Source: Parvibaculum sp. (lineage in GTDB: Bacteria; Pseudomonadota; Alphaproteobacteria; Parvibaculales; Parvibaculaceae). From it: 64,000 nt of DNA. Numbering within the stretch: the first letter of the stretch is position 1; each line of letters opens with the position of its first letter. Shown piece by piece: positions 45,302 through 54,776 of the stretch. Where the stretch lies: contig JAUSMV010000005.1 of NCBI GenBank assembly GCA_030645235.1, forward strand, positions 337,547-401,546, written 5' to 3'. Position numbers and translations under genes: made by a program. Under the pieces are notes generated by a model that had not been told where the DNA came from, did no database searches, and saw only the letters and a program-made list of their open reading frames with translations.

Positions 45302-46771
45302 ATGACGGGCAAAAAAACACTGAGAATCGCCATCGTCGGCGCGGGCGCATCGGGATTGATGGCGCTCATCAAATTGCGTGAGGCGGGGCTGCCGGATGTC
45401 ACAATTTTCGAAAAGGCGGACAGTCTTGGCGGGACATGGCGCGACAACCGCTATCCCGGCCTCACCTGCGACGTGCCCTCGCTCGCCTATCGCTATTCCT
45501 TCGCGCCCAATTCGGAATGGAGCCATGTCTGCGCGCCCGGACCGGAAATTCTGGAATACCTGAAAGACATCGCCGCACGTTACGACCTTGAACGCGACAT
45601 TCGCTATGGCGCGGAAATGCGGACCGCTGAGTTCCGCGACGGGCAATGGCATGTGACGACATCGCAGGGCGATGAAGGTGCGTTTGACGTGGTGCTCGCC
45701 GCCGCCGGTGTGCTGCATCATCCGGCCTATCCCGACATTGAAGGTCTCGACACATTCAAAGGCGATACATTCCACACCGCGCGCTGGCCGGACAACTTCT
45801 CGCTCAAGGGCAAGCGCGTCGGCGTGATCGGCACAGGATCAACCGCGACGCAGATCACCGGCGCGATCATTGACGAGGTCGCATCGCTCTCGCTCTTCCA
45901 GCGGACGCCGCAATGGATTTTGCCGCTCGCCAATGACCCCATTCCCGAAGAGCAGCGCGAAGCCTATCGCGCCAACCCGGCGCTGCTCGAAGAAGAATTT
46001 GTGCGGCTGTCGGCGCAACAAACCGAAAGCTTTGCGGCTGCTGTCGTGGGTGAAAATCCGCGCGCCTATGAAGCGCTGGAAAACTATTGCAAAGACCATC
46101 TCAATCTCGTGACGGACCCTGATTTACGCGCGCGTCTGACACCTGACTATAGGGTCGGCTGCAAGCGGCTCATCATGTCGGGAAATTTCTATCAGGCGAT
46201 CCAGAAGGACAATGCCGAACTGGTGACGGATGCTATTACGCGGATTGAACCCGCAGGCGTGCGTACAAGCGACGCCAATTCCAAAGATGGGCGTTTGCAT
46301 GAGCTTGATGTGCTTGTGCTCGCCACAGGCTTTGACGCACACAAGATCATGTCACCCATGATCGTCAAAGGCCGCAGCGGCAAGCGGCTGGACGAGACAT
46401 GGGCGAGCGCGCAGGAAGCCTATCTCGCCGTCACGATCCCCGACTTTCCGAACTGGTTTATGATCGGCGGACCGAACAGTCCGGTCGGCAATTTCTCATG
46501 GCTGCAAACGGCGGAGCTGCAATTCGGCTATGCGCTGAAACTCATCGAGACTTTGCGCACCGGCAATGTGCGCGAGCTATCGCCCAAGCCTGAAGCCCTG
46601 CGCGCCTTCAACGACGCCGTGAAAGCAAAAATGCCCGACACGGTCTGGGCGTCGGGCTGCAAGAGCTGGTACATCAACAAGGATGGTCACGTGGCATCAT
46701 GGCCATGGACGTTTGACAAGTTCAAACGGGACATGACGGAGCCGGTGATGGAAGATTACTTATTCGGGTAA
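45302..46771 (+). CDS. Baeyer-Villiger-type flavin monooxygenase
   Basis: A 489-aa FAD/NADPH monooxygenase. AGGAG lies 6 nt before ATG 45302. Two Rossmann motifs are present (IVGAGASG near the N-terminus; VIGTGSTATQITG mid-chain), and between them the type I Baeyer-Villiger fingerprint FKGDTFHTARWP, matching F-x-G-x-x-x-H-x-x-x-W-P. Enzymes of this class insert oxygen into ketones or oxidise N or S. The native substrate is not deducible. Divergent from the outermost autotransporter-array regulator; overlaps a small convergent ORF by 16 nt. Confidence 0.92.
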   Translation: MTGKKTLRIAIVGAGASGLMALIKLREAGLPDVTIFEKADSLGGTWRDNRYPGLTCDVPSLAYRYSFAPNSEWSHVCAPGPEILEYLKDIAARYDLERDIRYGAEMRTAEFRDGQWHVTTSQGDEGAFDVVLAAAGVLHHPAYPDIEGLDTFKGDTFHTARWPDNFSLKGKRVGVIGTGSTATQITGAIIDEVASLSLFQRTPQWILPLANDPIPEEQREAYRANPALLEEEFVRLSAQQTESFAAAVVGENPRAYEALENYCKDHLNLVTDPDLRARLTPDYRVGCKRLIMSGNFYQAIQKDNAELVTDAITRIEPAGVRTSDANSKDGRLHELDVLVLATGFDAHKIMSPMIVKGRSGKRLDETWASAQEAYLAVTIPDFPNWFMIGGPNSPVGNFSWLQTAELQFGYALKLIETLRTGNVRELSPKPEALRAFNDAVKAKMPDTVWASGCKSWYINKDGHVASWPWTFDKFKRDMTEPVMEDYLFG

Positions 46772-46944
46772 GTAATGCCGACCTTCGCCATCGTCTTTTG
46801 CAGGGTCGCATAATCGACCTGTGTCTGGTCGATGATATCGGCATTGCTGGTTGCGTCGAACATCAACAAACCGACAATCGCGAAAAGTGACAAGGCAATA
46901 TGTGTAAGCGAGGGCATTGCTGTGAACTTGAATGACGCCTTCAT
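46756..46944 (-). CDS. Small secreted or membrane-anchored protein, unknown
   Basis: A 62-aa ORF with a hydrophobic N-terminus (MPSLTHIALSLFAIVGLLMFDATSNA, signal-peptide or anchor-like) and a polar tail, DIIDQTQVDYATLQKTMAKVGITYPNK. ATG 46944 follows AAAAGG. It overlaps the monooxygenase 3' end by 16 nt on the opposite strand. I recognise no family. The coding signal is moderate. Confidence 0.45.
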   Translation of the reverse strand: MKASFKFTAMPSLTHIALSLFAIVGLLMFDATSNADIIDQTQVDYATLQKTMAKVGITYPNK

Positions 46945-47076
46945 GGCACCTTTTCCCATATCCTTGGACGATCCGCACATCCATCCGTGTGCGTTTGATT
47001 GCCCCAGTCTGGCGCAGTGCGGTTTATAAGTTCTGAATAAAATCCGGCGTATTTGCAGGAAGATACAAAATTTGTA

Positions 47077-48081
47077 TCAGGACGGAAGGCGCGAGCGCCC
47101 GACCAGCGCCAGCGCCCCGATGCCGACGAGCACAGCACCAAGCCAGATGAGCCCGCCAAGGACCGGCAGGCTGATGCCGATGCGCAGCAACACCGTCGCC
47201 ACAATGATGCCTGCGAGGCGGCGGGCGAGGCCCGCATCGACGAATGTAAACCTCTCGTCAACCATAGCGCCGAGCGCAAGGATGATCGCCACGATCCCCG
47301 CCAGCACGATAAGCGGCCAGAGAAGCAGCAGGATCAGCGTCAGAGGGATGCCGACAATCGTGAACAGCGCCATGACCGCAACGACCGGCACACCAAAGAA
47401 GATAAACGCACCGAAGACGAGCGCCATGAAAGGATCCTGCCTGAGCGTGTCGCCAAGGCGCGCGCCTTCGGCAGGCCAAAGCGCCGCAATGAGACCTGCA
47501 ATGAAACCGAAGAACACCGCCCCGCCCCATGAAAGACCATAGCCCGGCGCGGACCAGCCGCGCATGGCGGAGAAGCTGTCATGCCTCGGCATCATGGACG
47601 GCGGAATGACGAAGGCTTCATCATCGCGCGGGTCATTGCGGAACAGGCCGGATTTCATCGACCCTTTAATCTCAGCCCCCTTGTCGATCTCAGCGGGCAG
47701 CGCCGTGAAATAGCTCACATTGCCAGCGATACGCGCATCGGGACCGAAAACCAGAGATGCGCCGTAGAAACTCACATTGCCTTTGACTGTGCCGTTGATG
47801 ATCCCGTCCTGCGCCCGGATATAGAGGTCGCCGCCAATAGTGCCTTCAACGGCGACATGGCGACCGGCGATCCAGGCATTGCCTTTGACGGCGCTGTTAT
47901 TGGTGAGCGCAACCGTCTCGCCTGTCGCGGTGAGCGAGCCGTTGACAGCGCGGTTCACGGTGATGTCGCTGCCTGCGAAATAGGTGGCATCGCCAAGCGC
48001 CCATTCGACGGGGGCGCTGTCGGCGCGCACGGGGGCAACGGCGAGAAGGAGCAGGCTGAGGGCAAGAAGAATATGGCGCAT
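47077..48081 (-). CDS. Bactofilin-like polymer-forming protein with C-terminal membrane domain
   Basis: A 334-aa exported protein. Signal peptide about 1-20 (ending APVRA). Residues about 28-130 form a run of short beta-helix turns (VNGSLTATGETVAL, AVKGNAWIAGRHVAVEGTIGGDLYIRA, GTVKGNVSFYGASLVFGPDARIAGNVSYF) like bactofilin or polymer-forming cytoskeletal proteins; the C-terminal 150 residues hold about four membrane helices (GGAVFFGFIAGLIAALW onward). So the beta-helix would face the periplasm. Soluble bactofilins are cytoplasmic, making the topology unusual. Role unknown. Confidence 0.8.
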   Translation of the reverse strand: MRHILLALSLLLLAVAPVRADSAPVEWALGDATYFAGSDITVNRAVNGSLTATGETVALTNNSAVKGNAWIAGRHVAVEGTIGGDLYIRAQDGIINGTVKGNVSFYGASLVFGPDARIAGNVSYFTALPAEIDKGAEIKGSMKSGLFRNDPRDDEAFVIPPSMMPRHDSFSAMRGWSAPGYGLSWGGAVFFGFIAGLIAALWPAEGARLGDTLRQDPFMALVFGAFIFFGVPVVAVMALFTIVGIPLTLILLLLWPLIVLAGIVAIILALGAMVDERFTFVDAGLARRLAGIIVATVLLRIGISLPVLGGLIWLGAVLVGIGALALVGRSRLPS

Positions 48082-48140
48082 GGGGGGCCTCTCTGGTTGA
48101 AGAGAGGCTAGCGCGAGTTAGGAAGAGAAGAAAGTGAAGA

Positions 48141-48165
48141 CCCTCTCCCCGATAGAGGGAGAGGG
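48141..48165. repeat. REP-like perfect palindrome CCCTCTCCC/GGGAGAGGG
   Basis: Nine-bp perfect arms around a 7-nt loop, 16 nt past the pccA stop and before the bactofilin-like gene. No T-run follows; it may end or protect the pcc message. Confidence 0.6.
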
Positions 48166-48181
48166 CCGGAAGAGCGGGACC

Positions 48182-50200
48182 TTACGAACCGAATTCCATG
48201 ATGACTGCGTCAACGGCAAGACTGTCACCGGCTTTGGCGGAAATCTTGACGACTTTGCAGTCCTTCTCAGCCCGGAGAATATTTTCCATTTTCATGGCTT
48301 CGACGACGGCGAGCGTATCGCCGACTTTAACGTCCTGACCTTCTTCGACCGCGATGGACTTCACCAGACCCGGCATGGGGCAGAGAAGGAACTTCGACGT
48401 ATCCGCCGCGATCTTCTCCGGCATCAGAGCCGCGAGGCGGTGGCCTGTGGCAGTACGCACAACCGCCAGCACATTCGAGCCGCGATAGGAGAGCTGATAG
48501 CCCTGCTTGGCGCGGTCAAGCTGCACGACGATGGACTGGCCGTTGATCTTGCCGGTGAAGACCGATTGACCGGGCATCCAATCAGACGCGACGAGCGCTT
48601 CGCTGACCTTCGCACCCTTGTCATCAACAAAGGTGACTTCAAGCCCCGCGTCGATCAAACGCGCACGGACAGGCTGCGACCACTCACCGATCTGCACCAC
48701 CCACTCGGTCGGCAGCTTGCGCGGACGGCCGGACAACTGACCCGTGATGAGCACAGCGCGATCAGCATGAATCTTATTCATGTAGACGGCGACGGCGGCA
48801 AGCTTCACACGACGCGCCTCGGCGAGTTCAACACCGTGGAAACCATCGGGGAATTCTTCCGCGATAAAGCCTGTCGTAATATTGCCGGACTTCCAGCGCG
48901 GATGTTCCATGATCGCGCCAAGGAACGGAATATTGTGGCGGATGCCTTCGATGCGGAAACTGTCGAGCGCCACAGACATATGCTCAATCGCGGTGAGACG
49001 ATCAGGACCATGTGTGCAGAGCTTGGCAATCATCGGATCGTAATAGATCGAGATTTCGCCGCCTTCATAAACGCCCGTATCGTTACGGATCGTCAGGCCG
49101 TTTTCGGTGCCTTCAGCCGGCGGCTGATAGCGCACGAGACGGCCAGTCGAAGGCAAATTGTTGCGATAGGGATCTTCGGCATAGATGCGGCTTTCAATCG
49201 CCCAGCCATTGATTTTCACATCGGACTGTTTGATCGAAAGTTTTTCGCCGTAAGCGACGCGGATCATCTGTTCAACAAGATCGATGCCGGTGATGAGTTC
49301 CGTCACCGGATGCTCAACCTGCAAACGCGTATTCATTTCGAGGAAATAGAAATTACGGTCTTTGTCGACGATAAATTCGACTGTACCGGCGCTTTCATAA
49401 TCAACGGCTTTGGCAAGCGCCACCGCCTGCTCGCCCATCGCTTTGCGCGTCGCTTCGTCAAGGAAAGGCGACGGCGCTTCTTCGATGACCTTCTGATTGC
49501 GGCGCTGAATGGAACATTCACGTTCCATCACATAGATCACGTTACCGTGCTTGTCGCCCAGCACCTGAATTTCGATATGGCGCGGCTGCGTCACAAATTT
49601 TTCGATGAAGATGCGATCATCGCCAAAGCTCGATTTAGCTTCGGATTTCGACGAGGCAAAACCTTCAGCAACTTCGCTCTCGGACCATGCGATACGCATG
49701 CCCTTGCCGCCGCCGCCCGCCGACGCTTTGATCATCACCGGATAGCCGATCTTACCCGCGATGCGGATGGCGTCGGCTGCGTCTTTAATCACACCAAGCT
49801 CGCCCGGCACAGTGTTGACCTTGGCGGCATTGGCAAACTTCTTCGACTCGATCTTATCGCCCATCACCTCAACGGCTTTGATATTGGGACCGATAAAAGC
49901 GATGCCATCGTCTTTGAGCGCCTGCGCAAACTTGGCGTTCTCCGACAGGAAGCCATAACCCGGATGGACCGCTTCAGCGCCGGTGGCTTTGCACGCGGCG
50001 ATGATCTTGTCGATCACGAGATAGCTCTCGGACGCCGCAGGCAGGCCGATGGCAACGGCCTCGTCGGCCATTTCGACATGCAGCGCATCCTTGTCGGCAG
50101 CCGAGTAAACAGCGACCGTCTTGATGCCCATTTTGCGTGCCGTCTTAATCACGCGGCAGGCGATTTCGCCTCGGTTGGCGATCAGGATTTTCTTGAACAT
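48182..50200 (-). CDS. pccA: Propionyl-CoA carboxylase, biotin-containing alpha subunit
   Basis: A 672-aa biotin carboxylase/biotin carrier subunit that carboxylates propionyl-CoA to methylmalonyl-CoA. IANRGEIACRV, GGGGKGMRI and EMNTRLQVEHPVTE mark the carboxylase domain, the BT domain sits in the centre, and EAMKMEN with Lys637 carries biotin. pccB lies 11 nt upstream. Differs from mccA at 23730 in the linker and BT domains. Confidence 0.96.
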   Translation of the reverse strand: MFKKILIANRGEIACRVIKTARKMGIKTVAVYSAADKDALHVEMADEAVAIGLPAASESYLVIDKIIAACKATGAEAVHPGYGFLSENAKFAQALKDDGIAFIGPNIKAVEVMGDKIESKKFANAAKVNTVPGELGVIKDAADAIRIAGKIGYPVMIKASAGGGGKGMRIAWSESEVAEGFASSKSEAKSSFGDDRIFIEKFVTQPRHIEIQVLGDKHGNVIYVMERECSIQRRNQKVIEEAPSPFLDEATRKAMGEQAVALAKAVDYESAGTVEFIVDKDRNFYFLEMNTRLQVEHPVTELITGIDLVEQMIRVAYGEKLSIKQSDVKINGWAIESRIYAEDPYRNNLPSTGRLVRYQPPAEGTENGLTIRNDTGVYEGGEISIYYDPMIAKLCTHGPDRLTAIEHMSVALDSFRIEGIRHNIPFLGAIMEHPRWKSGNITTGFIAEEFPDGFHGVELAEARRVKLAAVAVYMNKIHADRAVLITGQLSGRPRKLPTEWVVQIGEWSQPVRARLIDAGLEVTFVDDKGAKVSEALVASDWMPGQSVFTGKINGQSIVVQLDRAKQGYQLSYRGSNVLAVVRTATGHRLAALMPEKIAADTSKFLLCPMPGLVKSIAVEEGQDVKVGDTLAVVEAMKMENILRAEKDCKVVKISAKAGDSLAVDAVIMEFGS

Positions 50201-50211
50201 TTAGATCGCCC

Positions 50212-51744
50212 TCAAAGCGGAATGTTGTCGTGCTTCTTCCACGGATTCTCGACGTCCTTGTTGGCAAGGAGAGCGAGCGCGCGCGCGATGCGCGTGCGGG
50301 TGGAATGAGGCATGATGACTTCGTCAATATAGCCGCGCTCTGCGGCCACGAACGGATTGAGGAAGCGGTCCTCATAGGCTTTGGTATGCGCCGCAATCTT
50401 CTGCGCGTCGCCGATATCGGCACGATGAATGATCTCGACCGCGCCCTTGGCACCCATAACCGCGATTTCAGCGGTCGGCCATGCATAGTTGAGGTCGCCG
50501 CGAATGTGCTTGGACGACATCACGTCATAAGCGCCGCCATAGGCCTTGCGCGTGATGACGGTGATTTTGGGCACCGTCGCTTCGGTGTAAGCAAACAGAA
50601 GTTTCGCGCCGTGTTTGATGAGACCACCATATTCCTGCGCGGTGCCCGGTAGGAAGCCCGGCACGTCCACGAAGGTGATGATCGGAATGTTAAAGCAATC
50701 GCAGAAGCGCACGAAACGCGCGGCCTTGCGGCTCGCATCGCTGTCGAGCACACCGGCGAGAACCATCGGCTGGTTCGCCACGATGCCGACCGTCTTGCCT
50801 TCAACACGGGCAAAGCCGATGACGATGTTTTTGGCGAAGCTTTCCTGAATTTCGAAGAAGTCGCCCTCGTCCACTGTCTTCAGGATCAATTCCTTCATGT
50901 CATAAGGCATGTTGGGATTGGCGGGGATCAGTGTGTCGAGCGACTTCTCAACGCGGTTGGCTTCATCAAAGAAAGGACGTTCCGGCACGTCTTCTTTGTT
51001 GGACGCGGGCAGGAAGTCGATGAGGCGACGGATCTGCGTCAGCGTGATGACGTCATTGTCCCATGCACCGTCAGCGACAGAAGACTTCGTCGTGTGGATC
51101 GACGCGCCACCGAGTTCTTCCGATGTCACCGTTTCATTCGTCACGGTCTTCACAACATCAGGGCCGGTCACGAACATGTAGGACGTGTCGCGCACCATGA
51201 AGATGAAGTCGGTCATGGCAGGCGAGTAAACGTCGCCGCCCGCGCAGGGGCCCATGATAACGGAGATTTGCGGAATGACACCGGATGCCAGCACGTTGCG
51301 CGTGAAGACTTCGCCGTAACCACCGAGGGCATCGACGCCTTCCTGAATGCGCGCACCGCCTGCGTCGAACAACCCGATAATGGGCGCGCCGTTGCGCAGC
51401 GCCATGTCCTGAATTTTCGTCATCTTGCGGGCATGCGCTTTGGAGAGCGAACCACCGAAGACCGTGAAGTCTTTGACAAAAAGATAAACAGGGCGGCCAT
51501 TGACTGTGCCCCAGCCGGTGACAACGCCGTCGCCGGGGATCTTCTGTCCGTCCATGCCGAACTCGTGGCAATCATGCTCGACGAACATGTCGAACTCTTC
51601 AAACGAGCCCTCGTCCAGCAGAAGCTCGATACGCTCGCGCGCCGTGAGCCTTCCGCGCGCATGCTGCGCGTCGATACGTTTCTGACCACCACCCAACCGC
51701 GCAACCTTGCGGCGCTCTTCGAGCTGGCGAATAATTTCTTTCAT
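50212..51744 (-). CDS. pccB: Propionyl-CoA carboxylase, carboxyltransferase beta subunit
   Basis: A 510-aa carboxyltransferase. ATG 51744 has GGGGG nearby; upstream frame to 51777 has no better start. Signature segments are [77 protein letters not shown] and [39 protein letters not shown], typical of PCC beta. It forms the pccB-pccA pair. Confidence 0.97.
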   Translation of the reverse strand: MKEIIRQLEERRKVARLGGGQKRIDAQHARGRLTARERIELLLDEGSFEEFDMFVEHDCHEFGMDGQKIPGDGVVTGWGTVNGRPVYLFVKDFTVFGGSLSKAHARKMTKIQDMALRNGAPIIGLFDAGGARIQEGVDALGGYGEVFTRNVLASGVIPQISVIMGPCAGGDVYSPAMTDFIFMVRDTSYMFVTGPDVVKTVTNETVTSEELGGASIHTTKSSVADGAWDNDVITLTQIRRLIDFLPASNKEDVPERPFFDEANRVEKSLDTLIPANPNMPYDMKELILKTVDEGDFFEIQESFAKNIVIGFARVEGKTVGIVANQPMVLAGVLDSDASRKAARFVRFCDCFNIPIITFVDVPGFLPGTAQEYGGLIKHGAKLLFAYTEATVPKITVITRKAYGGAYDVMSSKHIRGDLNYAWPTAEIAVMGAKGAVEIIHRADIGDAQKIAAHTKAYEDRFLNPFVAAERGYIDEVIMPHSTRTRIARALALLANKDVENPWKKHDNIPL

Positions 51745-51911
51745 TCTGCCCCCAGAAATCCCATGAAGGCCGCGCAACAGGCGACCGGGACGTGCGGAAA
51801 ATCAGGCACCCGAAGGGCACCCTATCAGGGGCTTTGAATAGCACCGAAAGTCCAAAAATGCCAACCGCTTAGGGAGGGGTAAAAGAACGGGATTTACGTA
51901 GCGTCCGCGCC

Positions 51912-52715
51912 TTATTGGCGGGTCAGTGCCAAAAATTTCGCTGTATCTTCAAGCTCTTCGAGGCGGGTGGCGAGGCGGGCGGCCTCGTCTTCATCCTCAC
52001 CGCTTAAGTAAACCTGCCAGGCTTCATCCACATGGGCGGCGTCAAAGGCCTGCTGAACGGTGAGCCGACCCCGCATGAGGGCGAGGCCGATGACCGTGGA
52101 GCCGGTCAGGGTCACCGCATTGTGGAGACCCGCCAGTTCGAAATCCGTGGCGGCTTCGATGGCGGTACGCAACGCGACGAGCGCCGCCTCGTCCTGCGCC
52201 ACATGCATGAAACCCGGCGTGACGCGGAGCGATGCGCCAAGCTCTTCCTCGGCCCAGACAATGAGCGGTGCCCAATGAGCGGCCTGACGCTGAGCAAGAC
52301 CTATCGGGTGATCCGCCATGTAGCAGATCAAATCTGTCCCGGAAAAAGCGGCAAGCTCATCAACCACCGCATCGCGACGCGGTGTGATACGGTCAATGAC
52401 GGTGTTGGCAAGTTTCGTCAGCCACATGGTGCGCGGGTCAATGCGCTCGCCCTGCCCGCCCCATTCTTCGGCCATGGCCTCGGCAAGTTTCAGCGTCGGC
52501 ACAACGAGCGGCGACTTCGCGGGTGTCTTCACCGACTTGCCATCGAGCAACACGGTGAAGCCTTCACCAAGCGGTGCGGCTGTCGCGGCTTTATAAAAAC
52601 GTTTCGGCAAATTGCGAAACGGGTTTTGACCCGGATGCTCGACCTGCTCGTCCAGCGCCTTGTTGCGACCGAGGCCCATATTGAACACGGATGTGTTCTC
52701 GTCGTCTTTGCTCAT
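51912..52715 (-). CDS. ATP12-family F1-ATPase assembly chaperone
   Basis: A 267-aa homologue of the mitochondrial chaperone that guards the F1 alpha subunit. The family core is visible: KRFYKAATAAPLGEGFTVLLDGKSVKTPAKSPLVVPTLKLAEAMAEEW, TDLICYMADHP, AHWAPLIVWAEEELG and AVTLTGSTVIGLAL. ATG 52715 overlaps the upstream HAD stop by ATGA. Bacterial ATP12 is found mainly in Alphaproteobacteria, which supports the lineage call. Confidence 0.94.
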   Translation of the reverse strand: MSKDDENTSVFNMGLGRNKALDEQVEHPGQNPFRNLPKRFYKAATAAPLGEGFTVLLDGKSVKTPAKSPLVVPTLKLAEAMAEEWGGQGERIDPRTMWLTKLANTVIDRITPRRDAVVDELAAFSGTDLICYMADHPIGLAQRQAAHWAPLIVWAEEELGASLRVTPGFMHVAQDEAALVALRTAIEAATDFELAGLHNAVTLTGSTVIGLALMRGRLTVQQAFDAAHVDEAWQVYLSGEDEDEAARLATRLEELEDTAKFLALTRQ

Positions 52716-53404
52716 GGCTGGAATTCCGGCTGCGGCCATAACGCGTCAAGCGCAGGCGCGAGATCATTGAAACTTGCGAGAACACGCGGCGCACCGGCGC
52801 GCTTTAAATCGTCCGTGCTGTGATACCCCCAATCAACACCCAGCGGATGCGCGCGGGCAGCAACCGCCATTTCAATGTCATAGGTCGTATCACCGATGAG
52901 AACAGTGTTGGCGGCATCAACGCCCGCCTCGCGCATCGCCTGCTGGAGCATCGCAGGATGCGGCTTCGACGGCGCGTCGTCGGCTGTTTGCAGCGTCACG
53001 AAATGATGCACGAGACCGTGCATCTCAAGCATGTGACGCAGGCCTTTTTGCGACTTGCCTGTGGCGATGCCGAGCAAGGTGTCAGGGCGCGCGGCGGCCA
53101 GTTCAATTGCTTCGCGGGTGCCGGGGAACAATGGTTCGGCGAGTTCTGGCTTATCGCGCAGGTGATAAAAGGCGTCCTTATAACCTTCCGTGATCGAGCG
53201 ACGCTTGGGGGCTTCCTCGTGCGGGATCAACGCAAAGAGCGCTTCATCAAGCGAGAGACCAACGATGGAAAGAACTTTCGTGCGCGGCAGAGCTTCAAGA
53301 CCATGGGCTTCAAACGCATGCGCCATGGCCGCAACGATCATATGCTGGCTGTCGATGAGTGTGCCGTCGCAATCAAAGACGACGAGGCGAGTGGGCTGGA
53401 TCAT
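52712..53404 (-). CDS. HAD-IA phosphatase, phosphoglycolate-phosphatase type
   Basis: A 230-aa haloacid-dehalogenase-fold hydrolase. Motif I FDCDGTLIDS (nucleophile Asp), motif II GIATGKS, motif III lysine in SKPHP and motif IV IGDTTYDIEMA are all present, with a helical cap. Phosphoglycolate phosphatase or a related small phosphate-ester hydrolase is likely, the exact substrate unknown. Its start ATG shares one base with the RluA-type synthase stop (TGATG). Confidence 0.93.
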   Translation of the reverse strand: MIQPTRLVVFDCDGTLIDSQHMIVAAMAHAFEAHGLEALPRTKVLSIVGLSLDEALFALIPHEEAPKRRSITEGYKDAFYHLRDKPELAEPLFPGTREAIELAAARPDTLLGIATGKSQKGLRHMLEMHGLVHHFVTLQTADDAPSKPHPAMLQQAMREAGVDAANTVLIGDTTYDIEMAVAARAHPLGVDWGYHSTDDLKRAGAPRVLASFNDLAPALDALWPQPEFQP

Positions 53405-54399
53405 CACAACTCCAACCCGTCAAAGGCACCTTTCGCGTCGCGCTCTTCAAGTCCCAACAGCTTCCAGCTTGTCGCCATATGGGGCGGCAGCGGCGCTTCG
53501 ACATTGATGCGTTTGCCGCCGCCATCCGGATGGGCAATGGAAATGGAACGGGCGTGGAGATGCAACTGTTTCGGAATTTCGCCACCAGGGTGGCTGTCGA
53601 ACGAGCCATACTTTCCGTCGCCGACAATCGGGCATTCAATGGCAGCGGCATGCGCGCGGATCTGATGCGTGCGACCTGTCATAGGCATGAAAGCGACCCA
53701 TGAGAATTTTGTCGAGATCGAGGTTATCACTGAATAATGCGTGACGGCATTTTTTGCGTCTTCGTCTTTTTCAAAAGCGGGCATCACACGTTCAGCGCGC
53801 GGGCCTTCTTTTTTGATGAGAGCCAGATTGATCGTGCCGCGATGCGGCAGAGGTGTGCTGACACAAAGCGCCCAATAAATCTTGATTGCATCTTTGTGCT
53901 GGAACTGACGCGCCAGCGCGGCGGCGGCACGCGTGGAGCGCGCCAGCACGATGACACCGCTTGTGTCACGGTCGAGACGATGGACGAGCTTGGGGCGTTC
54001 CTCGGCTTCAAACTGCAATGCGTCAAGCATGCCGTCGAGATGACGATGCGTGGACGTACCGCCCTGCACGGCGAGACCGGCGGGCTTGTTCAGTATGAGA
54101 ACGGATTTGTCTTTATAGATGACGCAAGCGCGAATCATCTCTGCGTCTTCGTCGCTCACAGGCTTCACGAGCTTCGGCGCCGGTTCCATACTATCGCCGA
54201 GCGGCGGGACGCGCACGGTCTGGCCGGACTCAAGACGCGTATTGGCTTTGGCACGCGCACCATCGACACGCACCTGCCCCGTGCGCAACAGCTTTTCGAG
54301 CCGACCATGAGTCAGCATCGGAAAGCGGCGCTTGAACCAGCGATCGAGACGGATACCGTCTTCATCGGCTGTGATCGAATAGGCGGCAACGGCGTTCAT
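53404..54399 (-). CDS. RluA-family rRNA pseudouridine synthase (RluC-like)
   Basis: A 331-aa pseudouridine synthase. An N-terminal S4-type RNA-binding region (RLDRWFKRRFPMLTHGRLEKLLRTGQVRVDG, about 17-47) precedes the catalytic domain with HRLDRDTSG (catalytic Asp) and MTGRTHQIRAHAAAIECPIVGDGKYG. The length and S4 domain resemble RluC and RluD, which modify 23S rRNA. Overlaps crcB by ATGA and the HAD gene by one base. Confidence 0.94.
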   Translation of the reverse strand: MNAVAAYSITADEDGIRLDRWFKRRFPMLTHGRLEKLLRTGQVRVDGARAKANTRLESGQTVRVPPLGDSMEPAPKLVKPVSDEDAEMIRACVIYKDKSVLILNKPAGLAVQGGTSTHRHLDGMLDALQFEAEERPKLVHRLDRDTSGVIVLARSTRAAAALARQFQHKDAIKIYWALCVSTPLPHRGTINLALIKKEGPRAERVMPAFEKDEDAKNAVTHYSVITSISTKFSWVAFMPMTGRTHQIRAHAAAIECPIVGDGKYGSFDSHPGGEIPKQLHLHARSISIAHPDGGGKRINVEAPLPPHMATSWKLLGLEERDAKGAFDGLEL

Positions 54400-54776
54400 G
54401 TGAGAACGGTCCTGACGGCGTAAAGGCCAAAAAAGAGGGCGGCGATGGAGCCTATGACTGAGGCGGCAATGTAGAGACCGGCAAGCGTATAATCATGCCG
54501 TTCGATCATATTGCCCGCATCGAGAGAGAAGGCTGAGAAGGTCGTAAAGCCACCGAGCACGCCTGTCATCAGAAAGCTGCGCAATTCAGCAGAGACATTA
54601 AAGCGCAGGGCGAAGCTTTCGGCCAAAACACCCATAATGAAGCAGCCAATGAGGTTAACGCCGAGCGTGCCCCACGGAAAATTCGGACCATAGAGGCGAA
54701 GCATCTGAGCGCTGAAGAGATAGCGGGCACCGGAGCCCAGAGCGCCGCCAAGAGCGACCGCAATCAAACTATTCAT
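54396..54776 (-). CDS. crcB: Fluoride exporter CrcB/Fluc
   Basis: A 126-aa four-helix membrane protein of the Fluc fluoride-channel family. GGALGSGARYLFS, WGTLGVNLIGCFIMGVL and GGFTTFSAFSLD, including the FTTFS phenylalanine track, are diagnostic. ATG 54776 has GGAG upstream and overlaps the rarA stop by ATGA. No fluoride riboswitch precedes it, so it relies on the operon promoter. Confidence 0.97.
   Translation of the reverse strand: MNSLIAVALGGALGSGARYLFSAQMLRLYGPNFPWGTLGVNLIGCFIMGVLAESFALRFNVSAELRSFLMTGVLGGFTTFSAFSLDAGNMIERHDYTLAGLYIAASVIGSIAALFFGLYAVRTVLT

Noticed and set aside
48134..50308. Plus-strand ORF of 724 codons
   Set aside because: Exactly opposite pccA, with no family motifs. 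Long antisense frames are common opposite GC-rich genes.
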